Part shown: in pieces, positions 43,760-54,660 of the stretch | Layout of the letters: the number at the start of each line of letters is the position of its first letter | How positions within the stretch are numbered: position 1 is the stretch's first letter | From: Kolteria novifilia | GTDB lineage: Bacteria; Planctomycetota; Planctomycetia; Kolteriales; Kolteriaceae | Reading direction: 5' to 3' | Length of the DNA: 64,000 nucleotides | Assembly: GCA_007748055.1 (NCBI GenBank) | Contig: CP036279.1 | Location: 7,440,001 to 7,504,000, forward strand | Notes under the pieces: model-generated | Database searches by the model: none | What the model saw: only the letters and a program-made list of their open reading frames with translations | What the model was told of the DNA's origin: nothing | Translations under genes and position numbers: made by a program

Positions 43760-44782
43760 ATGGCCAATTTCGATCTGTTCAACCAAGAGGGCGAGGCCCC
43801 CAACCCCGACACGAGGCGTCAACGCGTCATGCGCACCGCCCGCTCGACCGGCGGCGTCGGGGGATGGTGCGGCGTCCTCTTCGGCCTCGTCTTCGCCGGC
43901 GCGGGCACCGGAATTATCCTGCTCGCGTGCGACGTGATCGGGGTCGAGGGAAAAAAGAACGCCCCCGATTGGGTCATCGGTGCCGTCGGCGGCGTCTTCG
44001 CGTTGGCGGGGCTGTGGGTGATCGGCCTATCGATCCGGTCGATGATCGCCCAGCGGCGCCATCGGCAGATGTTGCTGCTGCACCCCGAGGAGAACTGGCT
44101 CGCCGACTTCGCGTGGGACCGTCAAGGGGCCAAGGGCGATACGCTCAAAAAGGCGTTCGGCTCCTTCTGCATGTCGCTGTTTCTGATGATCTTTCTCGCG
44201 CCATTCAACTGGTGGGCGTTTCTCTCCGACGATGGCCCCTGGCCGGTGAAGATCGGCATCGGCCTGCTCGATCTGGGGCTCGTCGCGATGATCGGCGGCG
44301 GGGTCTACTACGTGCTGCGATGGCTGAAGTACGGGACCAGCTATGTCAGCTTTCGCACGTTCCCGTACTTTCTCGGCGAGGAGATGCCCCTTGTCGTCGG
44401 CAGTACCCGGCCGATCTCGAACATCCGCAAACGCACCTTCACGATCCGCTGCATCGAGGAAAAGCAGGAGACCACCCGACGCAAGGGGAAGACGCAAACG
44501 CAAGTGGTTTGCTATCAGCTCTACGCCGAGACCCAGACCGAGGACCTTGGCGACCAATGGTCGACGCTCGAGACCGAGAAGGAGGTGATCTTCAAACTCC
44601 CGGCGGGTGACTACGAGACAAACCTCTCCGGCAAGGAGCCACGCTACTGGGTATTCGAGACCCACGCCGAGACCCCGGGGATCGACCACGCCGCGACCTT
44701 CCTGATTCCCGTCTACGCGAAGGCGACCTCCGAGGGGCTGGTCTTTGGGGGCGAAAACGATCCGAATCGGAGCGATTCCTAA
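43760..44782 (+). CDS. Membrane protein of unknown function
   Basis: 340 residues. Four hydrophobic segments can be read (about 35-60, 70-92, 130-150 and 160-185), then a soluble beta-rich C-terminal half (SYVSFRTFPYFLGEEMPLVVGSTRPI...FTIRCIEEKQETTRRKGKTQTQVVCYQLYAET...IFKLPAGDYETNLSGKEPRYWVFETHAETPG) that reads like an arrestin-type or DUF3592-like sandwich. I cannot assign a family with confidence. GAGG lies a few bases before ATG 43760. It is a single gene. Confidence 0.7.
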   Translation: MANFDLFNQEGEAPNPDTRRQRVMRTARSTGGVGGWCGVLFGLVFAGAGTGIILLACDVIGVEGKKNAPDWVIGAVGGVFALAGLWVIGLSIRSMIAQRRHRQMLLLHPEENWLADFAWDRQGAKGDTLKKAFGSFCMSLFLMIFLAPFNWWAFLSDDGPWPVKIGIGLLDLGLVAMIGGGVYYVLRWLKYGTSYVSFRTFPYFLGEEMPLVVGSTRPISNIRKRTFTIRCIEEKQETTRRKGKTQTQVVCYQLYAETQTEDLGDQWSTLETEKEVIFKLPAGDYETNLSGKEPRYWVFETHAETPGIDHAATFLIPVYAKATSEGLVFGGENDPNRSDS

Positions 44783-45208
44783 CCGATTTGGCCACGAATC
44801 GGGCCGATTTGAACCAAAACTCGTCCGTTTTCATCAAATCTGATCAAAAACGTGACCGGTTTTCGTCCCGGAATCTGATGAACGAACTGGTCCGGCGTGT
44901 GACGAACGCTGGTTCCTTCCTCGAATGGCTCTCGCGAAGCCCGTGTGTGACCTAACATCCGATAGCCAAACGCGTTGGAGCGGCACCGCTATCGAGCCCA
45001 ACACGATGTGAACGCACGGCGAGACCTCGCTCCACCTGATGCAAGCCGGCTGCGGAGTCGGCTTGTGTCATTTCTTGCTACCACATAACCGACTACATAT
45101 TCAAGACTTACGTCTGACCTTCCGCCCACGGTGCCTTCAATCGGATCGCTCCCATAGTCATGGAGGGTGTCTCCCGGACCAAGGTGGTCCAAGGACCCCT
45201 TCGAGTAG
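44783..45208. other. Spacer upstream of bioA
   Basis: 426 bases, with an AT-richer stretch (44783-44880) that is unusual for the window. Two small hairpins are seen: AAGCCGGCT/AGTCGGCTT near 45046-45067, and GGACCA/TGGTCC at 45177-45191 just ahead of bioA. No BirA-like operator was recognised. Confidence 0.4.
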
Positions 45209-46612
45209 ATGGATTTGGGCCTCATGCCGAGCCGCGACGAGCTGACCGCACGCTATCGCCAATGGGACAACGATCACGTTTGGCACCCCTTCACGCCGAT
45301 GCAAGCCCATTGCCAGGAAGAGGTTCCGATCATCACCGCCGCGGAGGGCTTCGAGCTCATCGACACCGATGGGCATCGCTACCTCGACGGCGTCTCCTCC
45401 CTTTGGTGCAACGTCCACGGGCACCGAGTCCCCGAAATCGACCAAGCGATCCGCGACCAGCTTGACCAGTTCTCCCATTCCACCCTGCTTGGCTTAGGAG
45501 GGGTTCCCTCCATCGAGCTCGCCAAGGATCTCGTCGGCCGGCTCCCGAAAGGCCTGACCCGGGTTTTTTACTCCGATAGCGGAGCGACGGCGGTCGAGGC
45601 CGCGATCAAGATCGCCTACCAGTACCAGCAGCAACGTCCGGGGGGCGACACGAGCCGCGATCGCTTCGTCACGCTCGGAAATGCCTATCACGGCGACACG
45701 ATCGGATCGGTCAGCGTCGGTGGGGTCGAGCTTTTTCACGGGGTGTACAAGAGGTTGCTTTTTCCCACCTTTCAAGTCCCCTCGCCCGTCGCCTACCGAA
45801 CGCCGGAGGGCCATAACCCTCAGTCCTACCTCGAGTTCTGCTTCGACGAGCTGGAGCGAACGTTCTGCGAATCGGGCGACCGCGTCGCCGCGATGATCAT
45901 TGAGCCGTTGGTTCAAGGGGCGGCGGGGATCCAAGTTCACGCCGAGGGGTACCTGAAGAAGGCCCGCGAGCTGACCGCCAAGTATGGGGCGTTGCTCATC
46001 GCGGATGAAGTCGCGGTTGGTTGTGGCCGGACCGGAACGTTCTTGGCCTGTGAGCAGGAAGAAGTGGTGCCCGATCTCGTTTGCCTGGCGAAGGGCCTCA
46101 CCGGCGGCTACCTACCTGTCGCGACGACCGTCGCCACCGAAGAGGTTCATGAGGCGTTTCTCGGCGACCCGTCGGAATTGCGGACGTTCTTCCACGGCCA
46201 CACCTACACCGGAAACGCCCTCGGGTGTGCGGCAGCGCTGGCGTCGCTGCGACTCTACGATTCCCGACGGATTCTGGAGAACGTGGGAGCGATCGCGGAG
46301 CGTCTCCGTCGCGACCTAACCCCTTTGAATGACGACGACTACGTCGGCGAGATCCGTCAGAAGGGGACCATGGTCGGGATCGAACTGGTTCGGGACAAGG
46401 AGACGAAGGAGCCGTTCCCATACGGCCTCCGGATGGGGCATCGGGTGACGCTCGAGGCGAGAAAAAGGGGCGTCATCATTCGTCCCTTGGGGAACGTCGT
46501 CGTCTTGATGCCTCCCTTGGCGATGCCAGTCGATCTGGTCGCCCGCTTGGTGGACGTCACGATCCAAGCGATCGAGGCGGCGACGAAGGAGGTCGGACTC
46601 GGCGAGGCTTGA
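45209..46612 (+). CDS. bioA: Adenosylmethionine-8-amino-7-oxononanoate aminotransferase
   Basis: A 467-residue PLP enzyme of biotin synthesis that transfers the amino group of SAM to KAPA, giving DAPA. Landmarks are VWHPFTPM near the N-terminus (24-31), the BioA-type [13 protein letters not shown] (60-72), [13 protein letters not shown] (122-134), NAYHGDTIG (158-166), the PLP-contacting Asp266 in [12 protein letters not shown], and Lys295 in [11 protein letters not shown] for the Schiff base. The GCGR stretch deviates slightly from the common TGFGRTG. No other biotin gene is in the window. A second ATG lies five codons in. Confidence 0.93.
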   Translation: MDLGLMPSRDELTARYRQWDNDHVWHPFTPMQAHCQEEVPIITAAEGFELIDTDGHRYLDGVSSLWCNVHGHRVPEIDQAIRDQLDQFSHSTLLGLGGVPSIELAKDLVGRLPKGLTRVFYSDSGATAVEAAIKIAYQYQQQRPGGDTSRDRFVTLGNAYHGDTIGSVSVGGVELFHGVYKRLLFPTFQVPSPVAYRTPEGHNPQSYLEFCFDELERTFCESGDRVAAMIIEPLVQGAAGIQVHAEGYLKKARELTAKYGALLIADEVAVGCGRTGTFLACEQEEVVPDLVCLAKGLTGGYLPVATTVATEEVHEAFLGDPSELRTFFHGHTYTGNALGCAAALASLRLYDSRRILENVGAIAERLRRDLTPLNDDDYVGEIRQKGTMVGIELVRDKETKEPFPYGLRMGHRVTLEARKRGVIIRPLGNVVVLMPPLAMPVDLVARLVDVTIQAIEAATKEVGLGEA

Positions 46613-46701
46613 TTCGGTTCGAGCATGAATAGGGCGAACATGATCACTATCCCCTTCCGCGAAGTGGAAGGGGACGCGCTTGGCGAATTGAGCGAGGCAC
46701 C

Positions 46702-47646
46702 TCAGGCGGTGAGCGATGCCCGCACGAAGGCATGAGAACGTTCGCCTTCCTCGACGATTTGCTGCCGAAGGCGACGAATTTTATCGAGATCGAAGCCCAA
46801 CCGGTCCCATGCGTCGGTATCGAGCTGCCACAAGTTCCCCTCGCCCGGACCGGCGACTCCGAAGCGAGTCGCGATAAAGTCGGCGAGATGAACAACCTGG
46901 GCAAGCGACTGGAACTCGGCGGGAGCATCCGCCGGGCGGTGATGGTAGCGGACCGTTTGGACCAGCTCCATCGGCAGGTTCCAGCGCTGCAGCAGGTAGG
47001 CTCCCACTTCCGCATGGTCCGTCTCGAGGAGCGATCGCTCAAGCTGGTGAATGCCGGTTCGCTTGCCGCTCAGTTGTTGATGGACTTCGGCGTATTCATG
47101 CGGGAAGAACTGATCGAGGACGAGGCTGCCCACCTCGTGAAGCAACCCCGCGACGAACGCGGTGTCGGCGTCGACACTGGCTTTGGCCGAACACTCCGCG
47201 GCGATCGCGCGAGCCCCAGCCGCCGCGGTGAGGGAGTGCTCCCAGAAGGCACGGTGATTGACGGCCTTTGATGGCCGAATGAACGAACGCATGATCCCCA
47301 CACTCAGACACATGCGACGCACTTCGACGAAGCCGAGGCGAGCGACGGCGGCTTGAATGGAGGCAATCTCCTGGTCGGAGGCCCCCAGATAGTAACTGGA
47401 GTTGGCGACTTTGAGCAGTCGCGCCGCGAACGCGGGATCGTGACCCACCACCTCCGCGAGATCGGCGGCGCTGCTGTCGGGATCCATCGCAACTTCTTCA
47501 ATGACGAACACGGATTGAGGGAGGGACGGGAGTTCTTCGATCATCTCGAGGTCAGACAGAATGTTCGACCGATAGTTCACGGACTTTTGGCCCACCTGGT
47601 AGGGCGTCCGTTCGACGTGATCGTAAGAAACGTCGCCGGAGTTCAT
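46702..47646 (-). CDS. HDOD-domain signalling protein
   Basis: 314 residues. The HDOD domain covers about residues 38-235, with ELPSLPQSVFVIEEVAMDPDSSAADLAEVVGHDPAFAARLLKVANSSYY, SIQAAVARLGFVEVRRMCLSVG and a degenerate HD site (FVAGLLHEVGSLVLDQFFP). HDOD proteins act in signal transduction, often with cyclic-di-GMP or stress pathways, and lack phosphodiesterase activity. ATG 47646 is chosen over the 68-codon upstream frame because AGGGAAAG precedes it and similarity starts there. It converges on bioA. Confidence 0.88.
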   Translation of the reverse strand: MNSGDVSYDHVERTPYQVGQKSVNYRSNILSDLEMIEELPSLPQSVFVIEEVAMDPDSSAADLAEVVGHDPAFAARLLKVANSSYYLGASDQEIASIQAAVARLGFVEVRRMCLSVGIMRSFIRPSKAVNHRAFWEHSLTAAAGARAIAAECSAKASVDADTAFVAGLLHEVGSLVLDQFFPHEYAEVHQQLSGKRTGIHQLERSLLETDHAEVGAYLLQRWNLPMELVQTVRYHHRPADAPAEFQSLAQVVHLADFIATRFGVAGPGEGNLWQLDTDAWDRLGFDLDKIRRLRQQIVEEGERSHAFVRASLTA

Positions 47647-47925
47647 CGCCAATCTTTCCCTTTCGACCCAAGGGCCCCGCACCCCCAAAGGGGTGTCGGA
47701 GCCTGATTCGCTGGTCGATTTCGCCTCCAATGACTTCGAAACGCTCGTCACATTCCGCGCATCAGATCGCCCATCGACACACTTCGTCCCTGCGAGAAGT
47801 ATGTAACGAAAAACGCGAACGTGACGGCAAAGTGAACAATATTCACTCAACCGGAACCAATTCGTTGGACGGAGATAGTGCCCGCTGAAGGGAGATTGGC
47901 ACTCTTGGGTGGAGTTCGAGTTCGG

Positions 47926-49485
47926 CTAGCGAGGGGCGTCTTCGCCGCCGTTCGCCGCGGCGGTTCGCGAGGAAACCGCTTGGCTCTCGATCGCGATCCC
48001 TCCCCAACGACGGCGCCGCGCCATGCGGGCGGGAAAGACCTCTTTGATGAGCCGCGAGTGATCGATCACCTTGGTCAGCACCGGGCCCTCGGGGACTTCG
48101 GCACCGACGCGATGGAGCATCACGTCGACGTGTTGATCCAACGCCGTCTCCAACGTCGTCTCGGACGGAAGGATGGTGACGTCGCTCCTGCCAAGGCCCT
48201 CAAGCGCTCCCTGTAGGTGCTGGGCCTCCGCCGCGGACATCGACCGATCCCCGAGTCCGACCTGGCATTCGGTCGGGGCATGATCCCTCAACCACCGCGC
48301 GGTCTCCCAGAGGGTTTGGCATCGGCACGTGAACTCGACTTGCTGGTAGACGTTGAGCCCCACCATCACCGCCAGTCCGATTCCCAGGGTGGCTCCCGCC
48401 AAGCGGCGCAGCGAAACGACTCCGATGCCCGCGGTGGCACTCAGTAGGGCGGCGCCGATCAAGTCCCACCCCCAGACGGCGGGAATCGTGTAGCGTCCCG
48501 CGGGCGAACGTCCCATGAGCGCGGGGAGGTAGACAATCACTCCAGCCGACAGCAGCAGCGCTCCCGCCAGGACGACCCGGCGATGCTCGTCGAAGAGCAA
48601 GGATCGCGCTCGCTTCGAACAGAGCACCGCCAGAAGAGTGATCACGAAACTGACCGCGAGGAAATCCCAACCGGCTGCGAGCCCAACCCCACGAACCATG
48701 TCGAGCAATTGGGTAAGGCCGGGAGCGATTACTTCGTAGTCACTTGCCCCGTCGACTTGGGTCTTGAAGTAGATCACGTGTCCAATGGGCAGGGCGACGG
48801 TCGAGGAGATCAGCAGCGCGACGGGCCAGCGCCGCTTGATGCCTGCCCAAAGCGATTCGCCGTCAGCCCAAACCCGTAGGAGCATCTGCGCCGGGACCAC
48901 GGCCACGAAGACGTTCTTGGTCAGGATCGCGGCCAACACACAAAGGATACCGACGCCATCCCAGCACCAACCGTAACGACTGCGAGAGGCCGCACGAGCG
49001 GCGAGCAGGGCGATCAAGACCAACACCATCGCCTGACCTTCGCCAAAGGCGAGGCGGTACCAGATCGAGGATCGCAACGGCGCCGTCACGCTGATCAGCA
49101 CCATGATGCCGGCGGGCCATCCCGGAATCCCAAGGTCGCGTAGCAAGACATAGAAGAGTCCCGCGGAGAGACCGAGGATCGCCAAGCGAGTCAGTCGCCA
49201 GGCCTCGATCCGGGTTCCGAAGAGGTAACTTTGGAATTCGTAGTAGGCATGGTAAACCGGCCGAAAGGGGCCGATGAAGCGAGCCTCCTCAAGCGACCCG
49301 AACCAGGTTCGCTCCCATCGCTGGGCCAACGTCTCCTCGGCCGCCATGTTGGGCAGGCGTGCGCCGTCATCCTCGAAGTCGATCGGACAGCGTAGCGAGG
49401 GGAGATAGCACAAGATCGCCAGCAGTCCGACCGCGCTTGCCTGGAGGATGGTCCGAGAGACTGGCTTCGTCGCGGCTTCATCCAT
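47926..49485 (-). CDS. Polytopic membrane protein, glycosyltransferase-like topology
   Basis: 519 residues with about 10-11 hydrophobic segments and a soluble C-terminal 120 residues. The first loop has PIDFEDDGARLPNMAA, an acidic ED/DD motif after the first membrane helix as in GT-C glycosyltransferases, and a RFIGPFRPVYHAYYEFQSYLFG segment as in GT39/PMT-like or planctomycete O-antigen-type proteins. The catalytic assignment is therefore tentative. GAGAGAG lies nine bases before ATG. The C-terminus ends in a Ser/Ala-rich tail. Confidence 0.65.
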   Translation of the reverse strand: MDEAATKPVSRTILQASAVGLLAILCYLPSLRCPIDFEDDGARLPNMAAEETLAQRWERTWFGSLEEARFIGPFRPVYHAYYEFQSYLFGTRIEAWRLTRLAILGLSAGLFYVLLRDLGIPGWPAGIMVLISVTAPLRSSIWYRLAFGEGQAMVLVLIALLAARAASRSRYGWCWDGVGILCVLAAILTKNVFVAVVPAQMLLRVWADGESLWAGIKRRWPVALLISSTVALPIGHVIYFKTQVDGASDYEVIAPGLTQLLDMVRGVGLAAGWDFLAVSFVITLLAVLCSKRARSLLFDEHRRVVLAGALLLSAGVIVYLPALMGRSPAGRYTIPAVWGWDLIGAALLSATAGIGVVSLRRLAGATLGIGLAVMVGLNVYQQVEFTCRCQTLWETARWLRDHAPTECQVGLGDRSMSAAEAQHLQGALEGLGRSDVTILPSETTLETALDQHVDVMLHRVGAEVPEGPVLTKVIDHSRLIKEVFPARMARRRRWGGIAIESQAVSSRTAAANGGEDAPR

Positions 49486-49717
49486 GGTCGATCACTCTCT
49501 CGTCGGCAATGATTCGGGTGTCATGCCATGCGGGGTTGGGGTGGAATGAGGCCCCGGCGCCGCCGTCCCGTCATGGAACACGAGCCCCTACCGCGCGGTC
49601 TCGGATGGGTCAAGGCAAGCCCGCAAGGGAGAGTGTGGTCGGAGTGAGTTCGTCAGAGGGAAGGAGTTGATGGGCCTTGCGAAGAGAGTGGGGAGAGACC
49701 CCCTCCTTCTCCCCCTT

Positions 49718-51113
49718 TGTACGGGCCGGAGTCAAGGGTAACAGGTGTCCGGGGACATGGGTAACACGTCCTCTTCTTCGGTTTCGGGGGTGGAACGGAC
49801 GGAGGGATCGCAGCGACCGCAGTCCGTGCCACCCCCGGATCCCTCGTTCAATCCCCTCGGGCGCCGACGGACCACCCGTCGGCGTTCACCACTGATCGAC
49901 TGGTCCAGCTCACCGAGCCAAACTCGTCCAAACCACACTTCCCACACGCCATCGACGAGCGTCGGACGGAGTCCCACGTGCTCGCCAGAGAACGCCTGGC
50001 TCACGTACCACTGCTGACCCTGAAAATGGAACTCGCCCCGACGCTGAACCTTGCGAATCTCGTCGATCGGACTGAACTCCAACGGAGGCACCTCCTCCGG
50101 ATAACGACGAGCACTCGCCTCGTAACGCTCCCCCGGTGGACGCATCCCCAACGACTCGTGTGGACGCTCGAAGTTGTACACCGACCGCCAGCGATCAAAA
50201 CGCTCTTGCGATTGCTGAAGGTCCCGTAGCGGCCCTCCTTGCAGCACTTCCGCCTTCAAACTCTGGTGAAAACGCTCCAGCTTCCCCTGCGTCTGAGGAT
50301 GACTCGGGCGGCCATGAAGCACCTGCACTCCCAACCGCAATAGCCACACCGTCAGCGGCGTCCAAGGACTCTCGCGGTCGTTGCCCCACGGAGCACCATT
50401 GTCCATCAGCATCGCCTCGGGAAGGCCATAGACGCGAAACGCGGCCGTCAACGCACCACGAACCGTCTCGCCACGCTCGTTGCCGAAGGCTTCGATCACC
50501 AGCGAGAAGCGGGAATGGTCATCCAGCATCGTCAGAGGATGACAACGCGTCCCGTCAGCAAGTCCGAAGTGACCCTTGAAATCCATCTGCCATAGCTCGT
50601 TGGGCCTCTCCCGCTCGAACCGCTGATAGGGGCCCAACGTCGATTCCTCACGAGGCGACAACTCCCCGTGACGCCTCAGAATCTCCGTGATCGTACTCGC
50701 CGCGGGTACCCCCGAGACTCCCCGGTCAAGCAAGAGCTGACGCAGCTTGCGACCACCCCATGACCTATTCATCTCTCGGTGAGCCGCCAGCACCACCGAT
50801 TCCATCTCCTCGCTGGTCCGCCCTGGAGAAGAAACCGGACGACGCGAACGGTCCTCCAGCCCCGATCCGCCCGAAGCTTCGTACCTCGCCAGCCACTTGT
50901 AGCCAGTCTTGCGCGAGATGCCGAAGCGACGGCAAAGCTCCGACCTGTTCGCCCCCTCCTTCGACGCCAACTCCACAAACTCCCGACGAATCGTTTCCAC
51001 ACTCGCCACCTTCCAAGGCATCGCTCGACTCCTTCTGAAGAAGTCGCTTACGATACCCAAAAGGTGTTACCCATCTCTCCGAACAAGCGCCACCTATGTC
51101 CACAGTCCGTACA
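49718..51113. mobile_element. Complete IS481-type insertion sequence with 5-bp target duplication
   Basis: The element is 1396 bp. Both ends begin TGTACGG and share an inner TGT(C/T)CGGxGAxATGGGTAACAC block, giving imperfect terminal inverted repeats of about 50 bases. CCCTT at 49713-49717 and 51114-51118 is the target-site duplication. Removing the element and one CCCTT rebuilds a CTCCCCCTTG/TCCAAGGGGG hairpin like those at 43275 and 33885. The only gene is the transposase. Intact ends and frame suggest recent insertion. Confidence 0.88.
49732..51021 (-). CDS. IS481-family transposase
   Basis: 429 residues. An N-terminal helix-turn-helix (EGANRSELCRRFGISRKTGYKWLARYEASG) binds the ends. The DDE catalytic core has WQMDFKGHFGLADG (first Asp), LMDNGAPWG (second Asp) and HPQTQGKLERFHQSLKAE (Glu), and then a C-terminal beta region (FHFQGQQWYVSQAFSGEHVGLRP). 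ATG 51021 has AGAAGGAG upstream. The frame is intact and the stop lies 14 bases inside the left end, so the element may still be active. Confidence 0.95.
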   Translation of the reverse strand: MPWKVASVETIRREFVELASKEGANRSELCRRFGISRKTGYKWLARYEASGGSGLEDRSRRPVSSPGRTSEEMESVVLAAHREMNRSWGGRKLRQLLLDRGVSGVPAASTITEILRRHGELSPREESTLGPYQRFERERPNELWQMDFKGHFGLADGTRCHPLTMLDDHSRFSLVIEAFGNERGETVRGALTAAFRVYGLPEAMLMDNGAPWGNDRESPWTPLTVWLLRLGVQVLHGRPSHPQTQGKLERFHQSLKAEVLQGGPLRDLQQSQERFDRWRSVYNFERPHESLGMRPPGERYEASARRYPEEVPPLEFSPIDEIRKVQRRGEFHFQGQQWYVSQAFSGEHVGLRPTLVDGVWEVWFGRVWLGELDQSISGERRRVVRRRPRGLNEGSGGGTDCGRCDPSVRSTPETEEEDVLPMSPDTCYP

Positions 51114-51197
51114 CCCTTGTCCAAGGGGGGAAAGAGGGGGGTCTCGTATCGCTGCGCGACGGCACCGAACCCAAGGCGGATCGCCTGCTCAAGGCTG

Positions 51198-51329
51198 GCC
51201 CAGACGGCTCGTCAGTCTGGGTTCGCGGAGCGAACAAGAGACCCCAGTCAACGCAGCCGTCGACCCGACGACGCGTCCATGGGACTCTTGTGGCTGCGCC
51301 ACCTCGATTGACAAGCAACCGAGGCCACC
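51198..51329. repeat. Composite two-hairpin repeat, copy 1
   Basis: Hairpin one (CCCAGACGGCTCGTCAGTCTGGG, 51199-51221) and hairpin two (GTGGCTGCGCCAC with CTCGATTG-ACAAG-CAACCGAGGCCACC, 51285-51329) lie 87 bases apart. The same pair in the same order is at 56267-56405. Non-coding; it lies downstream of mdh. Confidence 0.75.
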
Positions 51330-51358
51330 TGGCGTCGGAAGGTTTCGAAGAAGGGGGG

Positions 51359-52586
<1,228 letters not shown>

Positions 52587-53360
52587 ATGCCCCTTTGGAA
52601 GAAGAGCGGCAGTCAGAACAAAGCCCGCGTGCGCGTCCAACGGCAACTCAACGAGATGGCCGAAGCGAACGTCAGGCTCGGTCTGCACCTGCGCATCGAC
52701 GAAGGCAAGTTCGTTCCGATCGGCGAGAGCAGGCTGCTAGAAATCGATGCCGACGCCAGGATGCTCATCATCAACATGCCCTCGCGCGACGGGCACACGC
52801 TCCCGCTCACCGTCCCATGTCAGATGATCGCGTTCGCGAACTGGAACGAGTCCTACTTCAAGTTCGAAACGCAAGCGAAGCGCGTGGAGCGCATCAGCGC
52901 CGGGGCCGGCGCGATGTTGCCGGTGCTGATGGTGACCCTTCCCGAACAGTTGCTCAGCGCCAACCGGCGTCGTCACTTTCGCATCGAGCCACTGCTCAAG
53001 CAACGACCGCTGGTCGAATGGCAACCGACCTGGATGCCTCACACGTCGCCGACCTTCCTGAGCGCCGAGGTCTCCGACATCAGTGCGCGGGGCATTAGCA
53101 TCTGGCTGGCCGAGCACCTGGGAGAACGCTTCGAACCCGGTCGCCGCGCCGCGCTGCGAATCACCCTCCCCAATAAGAGCGAGGTGATCGAGACCAACGC
53201 GACCACCCGTCAAGTCCACCACGGTTGCCGCGGCAACGAGACGCTGGTGGGCCTGGAGTTCGACCTCGAGTCGAGCGATCCCGACGAGGGCATCGACGCG
53301 ATCGCCAAGTACGTGATGGACTGCCAGCGTGAGATCGTCCGCCAGCGTCAAAGCCTCTAA
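52587..53360 (+). CDS. YcgR-like PilZ-domain protein
   Basis: 257 residues. The N-terminal 110 residues (VPIGESRLLEIDADARMLIINMPSRDGHTLPLTVPCQMIAFANWNESYFKFETQAKRV) form a YcgR-N/PilZN-like beta barrel. The C-terminal PilZ domain has the cyclic-di-GMP-binding RRRHFR (127-132) and DISARG (164-169), matching RxxxR and D/NxSxxG. YcgR-type proteins brake flagellar motors or control exopolysaccharide in response to c-di-GMP. ATG 52587 follows GAGAGCGAGG with a spacing of about six. It is a single gene; a glycosyltransferase follows after 110 bases. Confidence 0.88.
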   Translation: MPLWKKSGSQNKARVRVQRQLNEMAEANVRLGLHLRIDEGKFVPIGESRLLEIDADARMLIINMPSRDGHTLPLTVPCQMIAFANWNESYFKFETQAKRVERISAGAGAMLPVLMVTLPEQLLSANRRRHFRIEPLLKQRPLVEWQPTWMPHTSPTFLSAEVSDISARGISIWLAEHLGERFEPGRRAALRITLPNKSEVIETNATTRQVHHGCRGNETLVGLEFDLESSDPDEGIDAIAKYVMDCQREIVRQRQSL

Positions 53361-53470
53361 GGACGTTGGTTTCGCGGCCGGCTCGTCGTGTCGCCGTCGC
53401 TGACAACTCCAGGGCATCTCCGTAAGAAGCTCCTTTTCACGCTCCCGATCCTTGCCTGGAACTCACTCGC

Positions 53471-54655
53471 ATGCGCGTCGTGCACGTCATCACCCGAATG
53501 ATCGTCGGCGGGGCCCAAGAGAACACGCTGCACAACATCGTCGACCTGCACCGCGACTTCGGCGACGAGGTGACCCTCATCACCGGCCCTTCCGAAGGCC
53601 CCGAGGGGAACCTGCTCGAGAACAAGCGATTCCGGGAACAACTCGATGGCATCGACGTCCGACAGGTGCCGACCTTGATCCGTCCGATCCGTCCGTGGAC
53701 CGACTGGAGAGCGTGCCGTACGCTCGAGCATCTCCTCGACGAGATCCGTCCCGACGTCGTCCACACGCACAGCGCCAAGGGAGGTATCCTGGGGCGCGCC
53801 GCCGCCGACTGCCACGGCAAGGCCGGCATCGTCCACACCATGCACGGGCACTCCTTCGGCGACTACCAATCGGCCCTGAAAAACTGGCTCTACATCGAGG
53901 CCGAGCGCTGGGCGGGCAAGCGAACCGATCGCTTCATTTGCGTCGCCGACGCGATGACCGACGAAGCGCTCAAGGTCGGCATCGCCCCGAGGGAGAAGTT
54001 CGTTACCATCCACAGTGGCATGGACGTCGACCCCTTCCTGAATCCCTCCCGAGATCGCGACGAGGTCCGTGCGTCCTTGGGGATTCCCGCGGACGCGGAC
54101 GTTGTCGCGAAGGTGGCGCGGCTCTTCGAACTCAAAGGGCACGACGACTTGCTCGACGCGACCCGGCCGCTCGTCGAACGCTACCCGAACCTTCATCTCC
54201 TACTGATCGGCGATGGCATCCTGCGGGAGAGCATCGCGGCCCGCGCCGAGGCGATGGGACTGGGCAAGCGCATCCACTTCTCGGGACTCGTCGCTCCCGA
54301 GGAGATCCCCAACTTGCTCGGCGCGGTCGATGTCGTCCTACACGCGAGCTATCGAGAAGGGCTGGCGCGGGTGCTGCCTCAGGGACTGCTCGCGGGGAAG
54401 CCGGTGGTCTCCTACGATGTCGGCGGGGCGCGCGAAGTCGTCCTGGCCGACCAGACGGGGATCCTGGTTCCGGTGCGTGACGTGGCGGGGCTGACGCGGG
54501 GACTCGAGGAATTGCTCGACGATCCCGCCAAGCGCGAGCGCTTTGGACGGACGGGGCGGGAACTCTTCGCCGATCAGTTTCGGCATCAGACGATGACGCG
54601 CAAGATTCGCGCGGTCTACGAAGAGGTCATCGCGGAGCGACAAGCGAAGAGGTAG
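53471..54655 (+). CDS. Family-4 (GT4) glycosyltransferase
   Basis: 394 residues with the GT-B fold. The N-terminus VVHVITRMIVGGAQENTLHNI is typical of GT4 enzymes, followed by DVVHTHSAKGGILGR. The C-terminal donor domain has VAKVARLFELKGHDDLLDA, LLLIGDG, and VLHASYREGLARVLPQGLLAGKPVV, which corresponds to the E-x7-E region although the second acid is Gln. It transfers a sugar from a nucleotide donor to an unknown acceptor (probably surface polysaccharide or lipid). ATG 53471; an upstream frame of the same phase has no similarity. Confidence 0.92.
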   Translation: MRVVHVITRMIVGGAQENTLHNIVDLHRDFGDEVTLITGPSEGPEGNLLENKRFREQLDGIDVRQVPTLIRPIRPWTDWRACRTLEHLLDEIRPDVVHTHSAKGGILGRAAADCHGKAGIVHTMHGHSFGDYQSALKNWLYIEAERWAGKRTDRFICVADAMTDEALKVGIAPREKFVTIHSGMDVDPFLNPSRDRDEVRASLGIPADADVVAKVARLFELKGHDDLLDATRPLVERYPNLHLLLIGDGILRESIAARAEAMGLGKRIHFSGLVAPEEIPNLLGAVDVVLHASYREGLARVLPQGLLAGKPVVSYDVGGAREVVLADQTGILVPVRDVAGLTRGLEELLDDPAKRERFGRTGRELFADQFRHQTMTRKIRAVYEEVIAERQAKR

Positions 54656-54660
54656 CCGGC

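Noticed and set aside
44783-45208. A possible biotin-responsive regulatory element upstream of bioA
   Set aside because: Only small hairpins are seen, with no BirA-like operator or recognised riboswitch.
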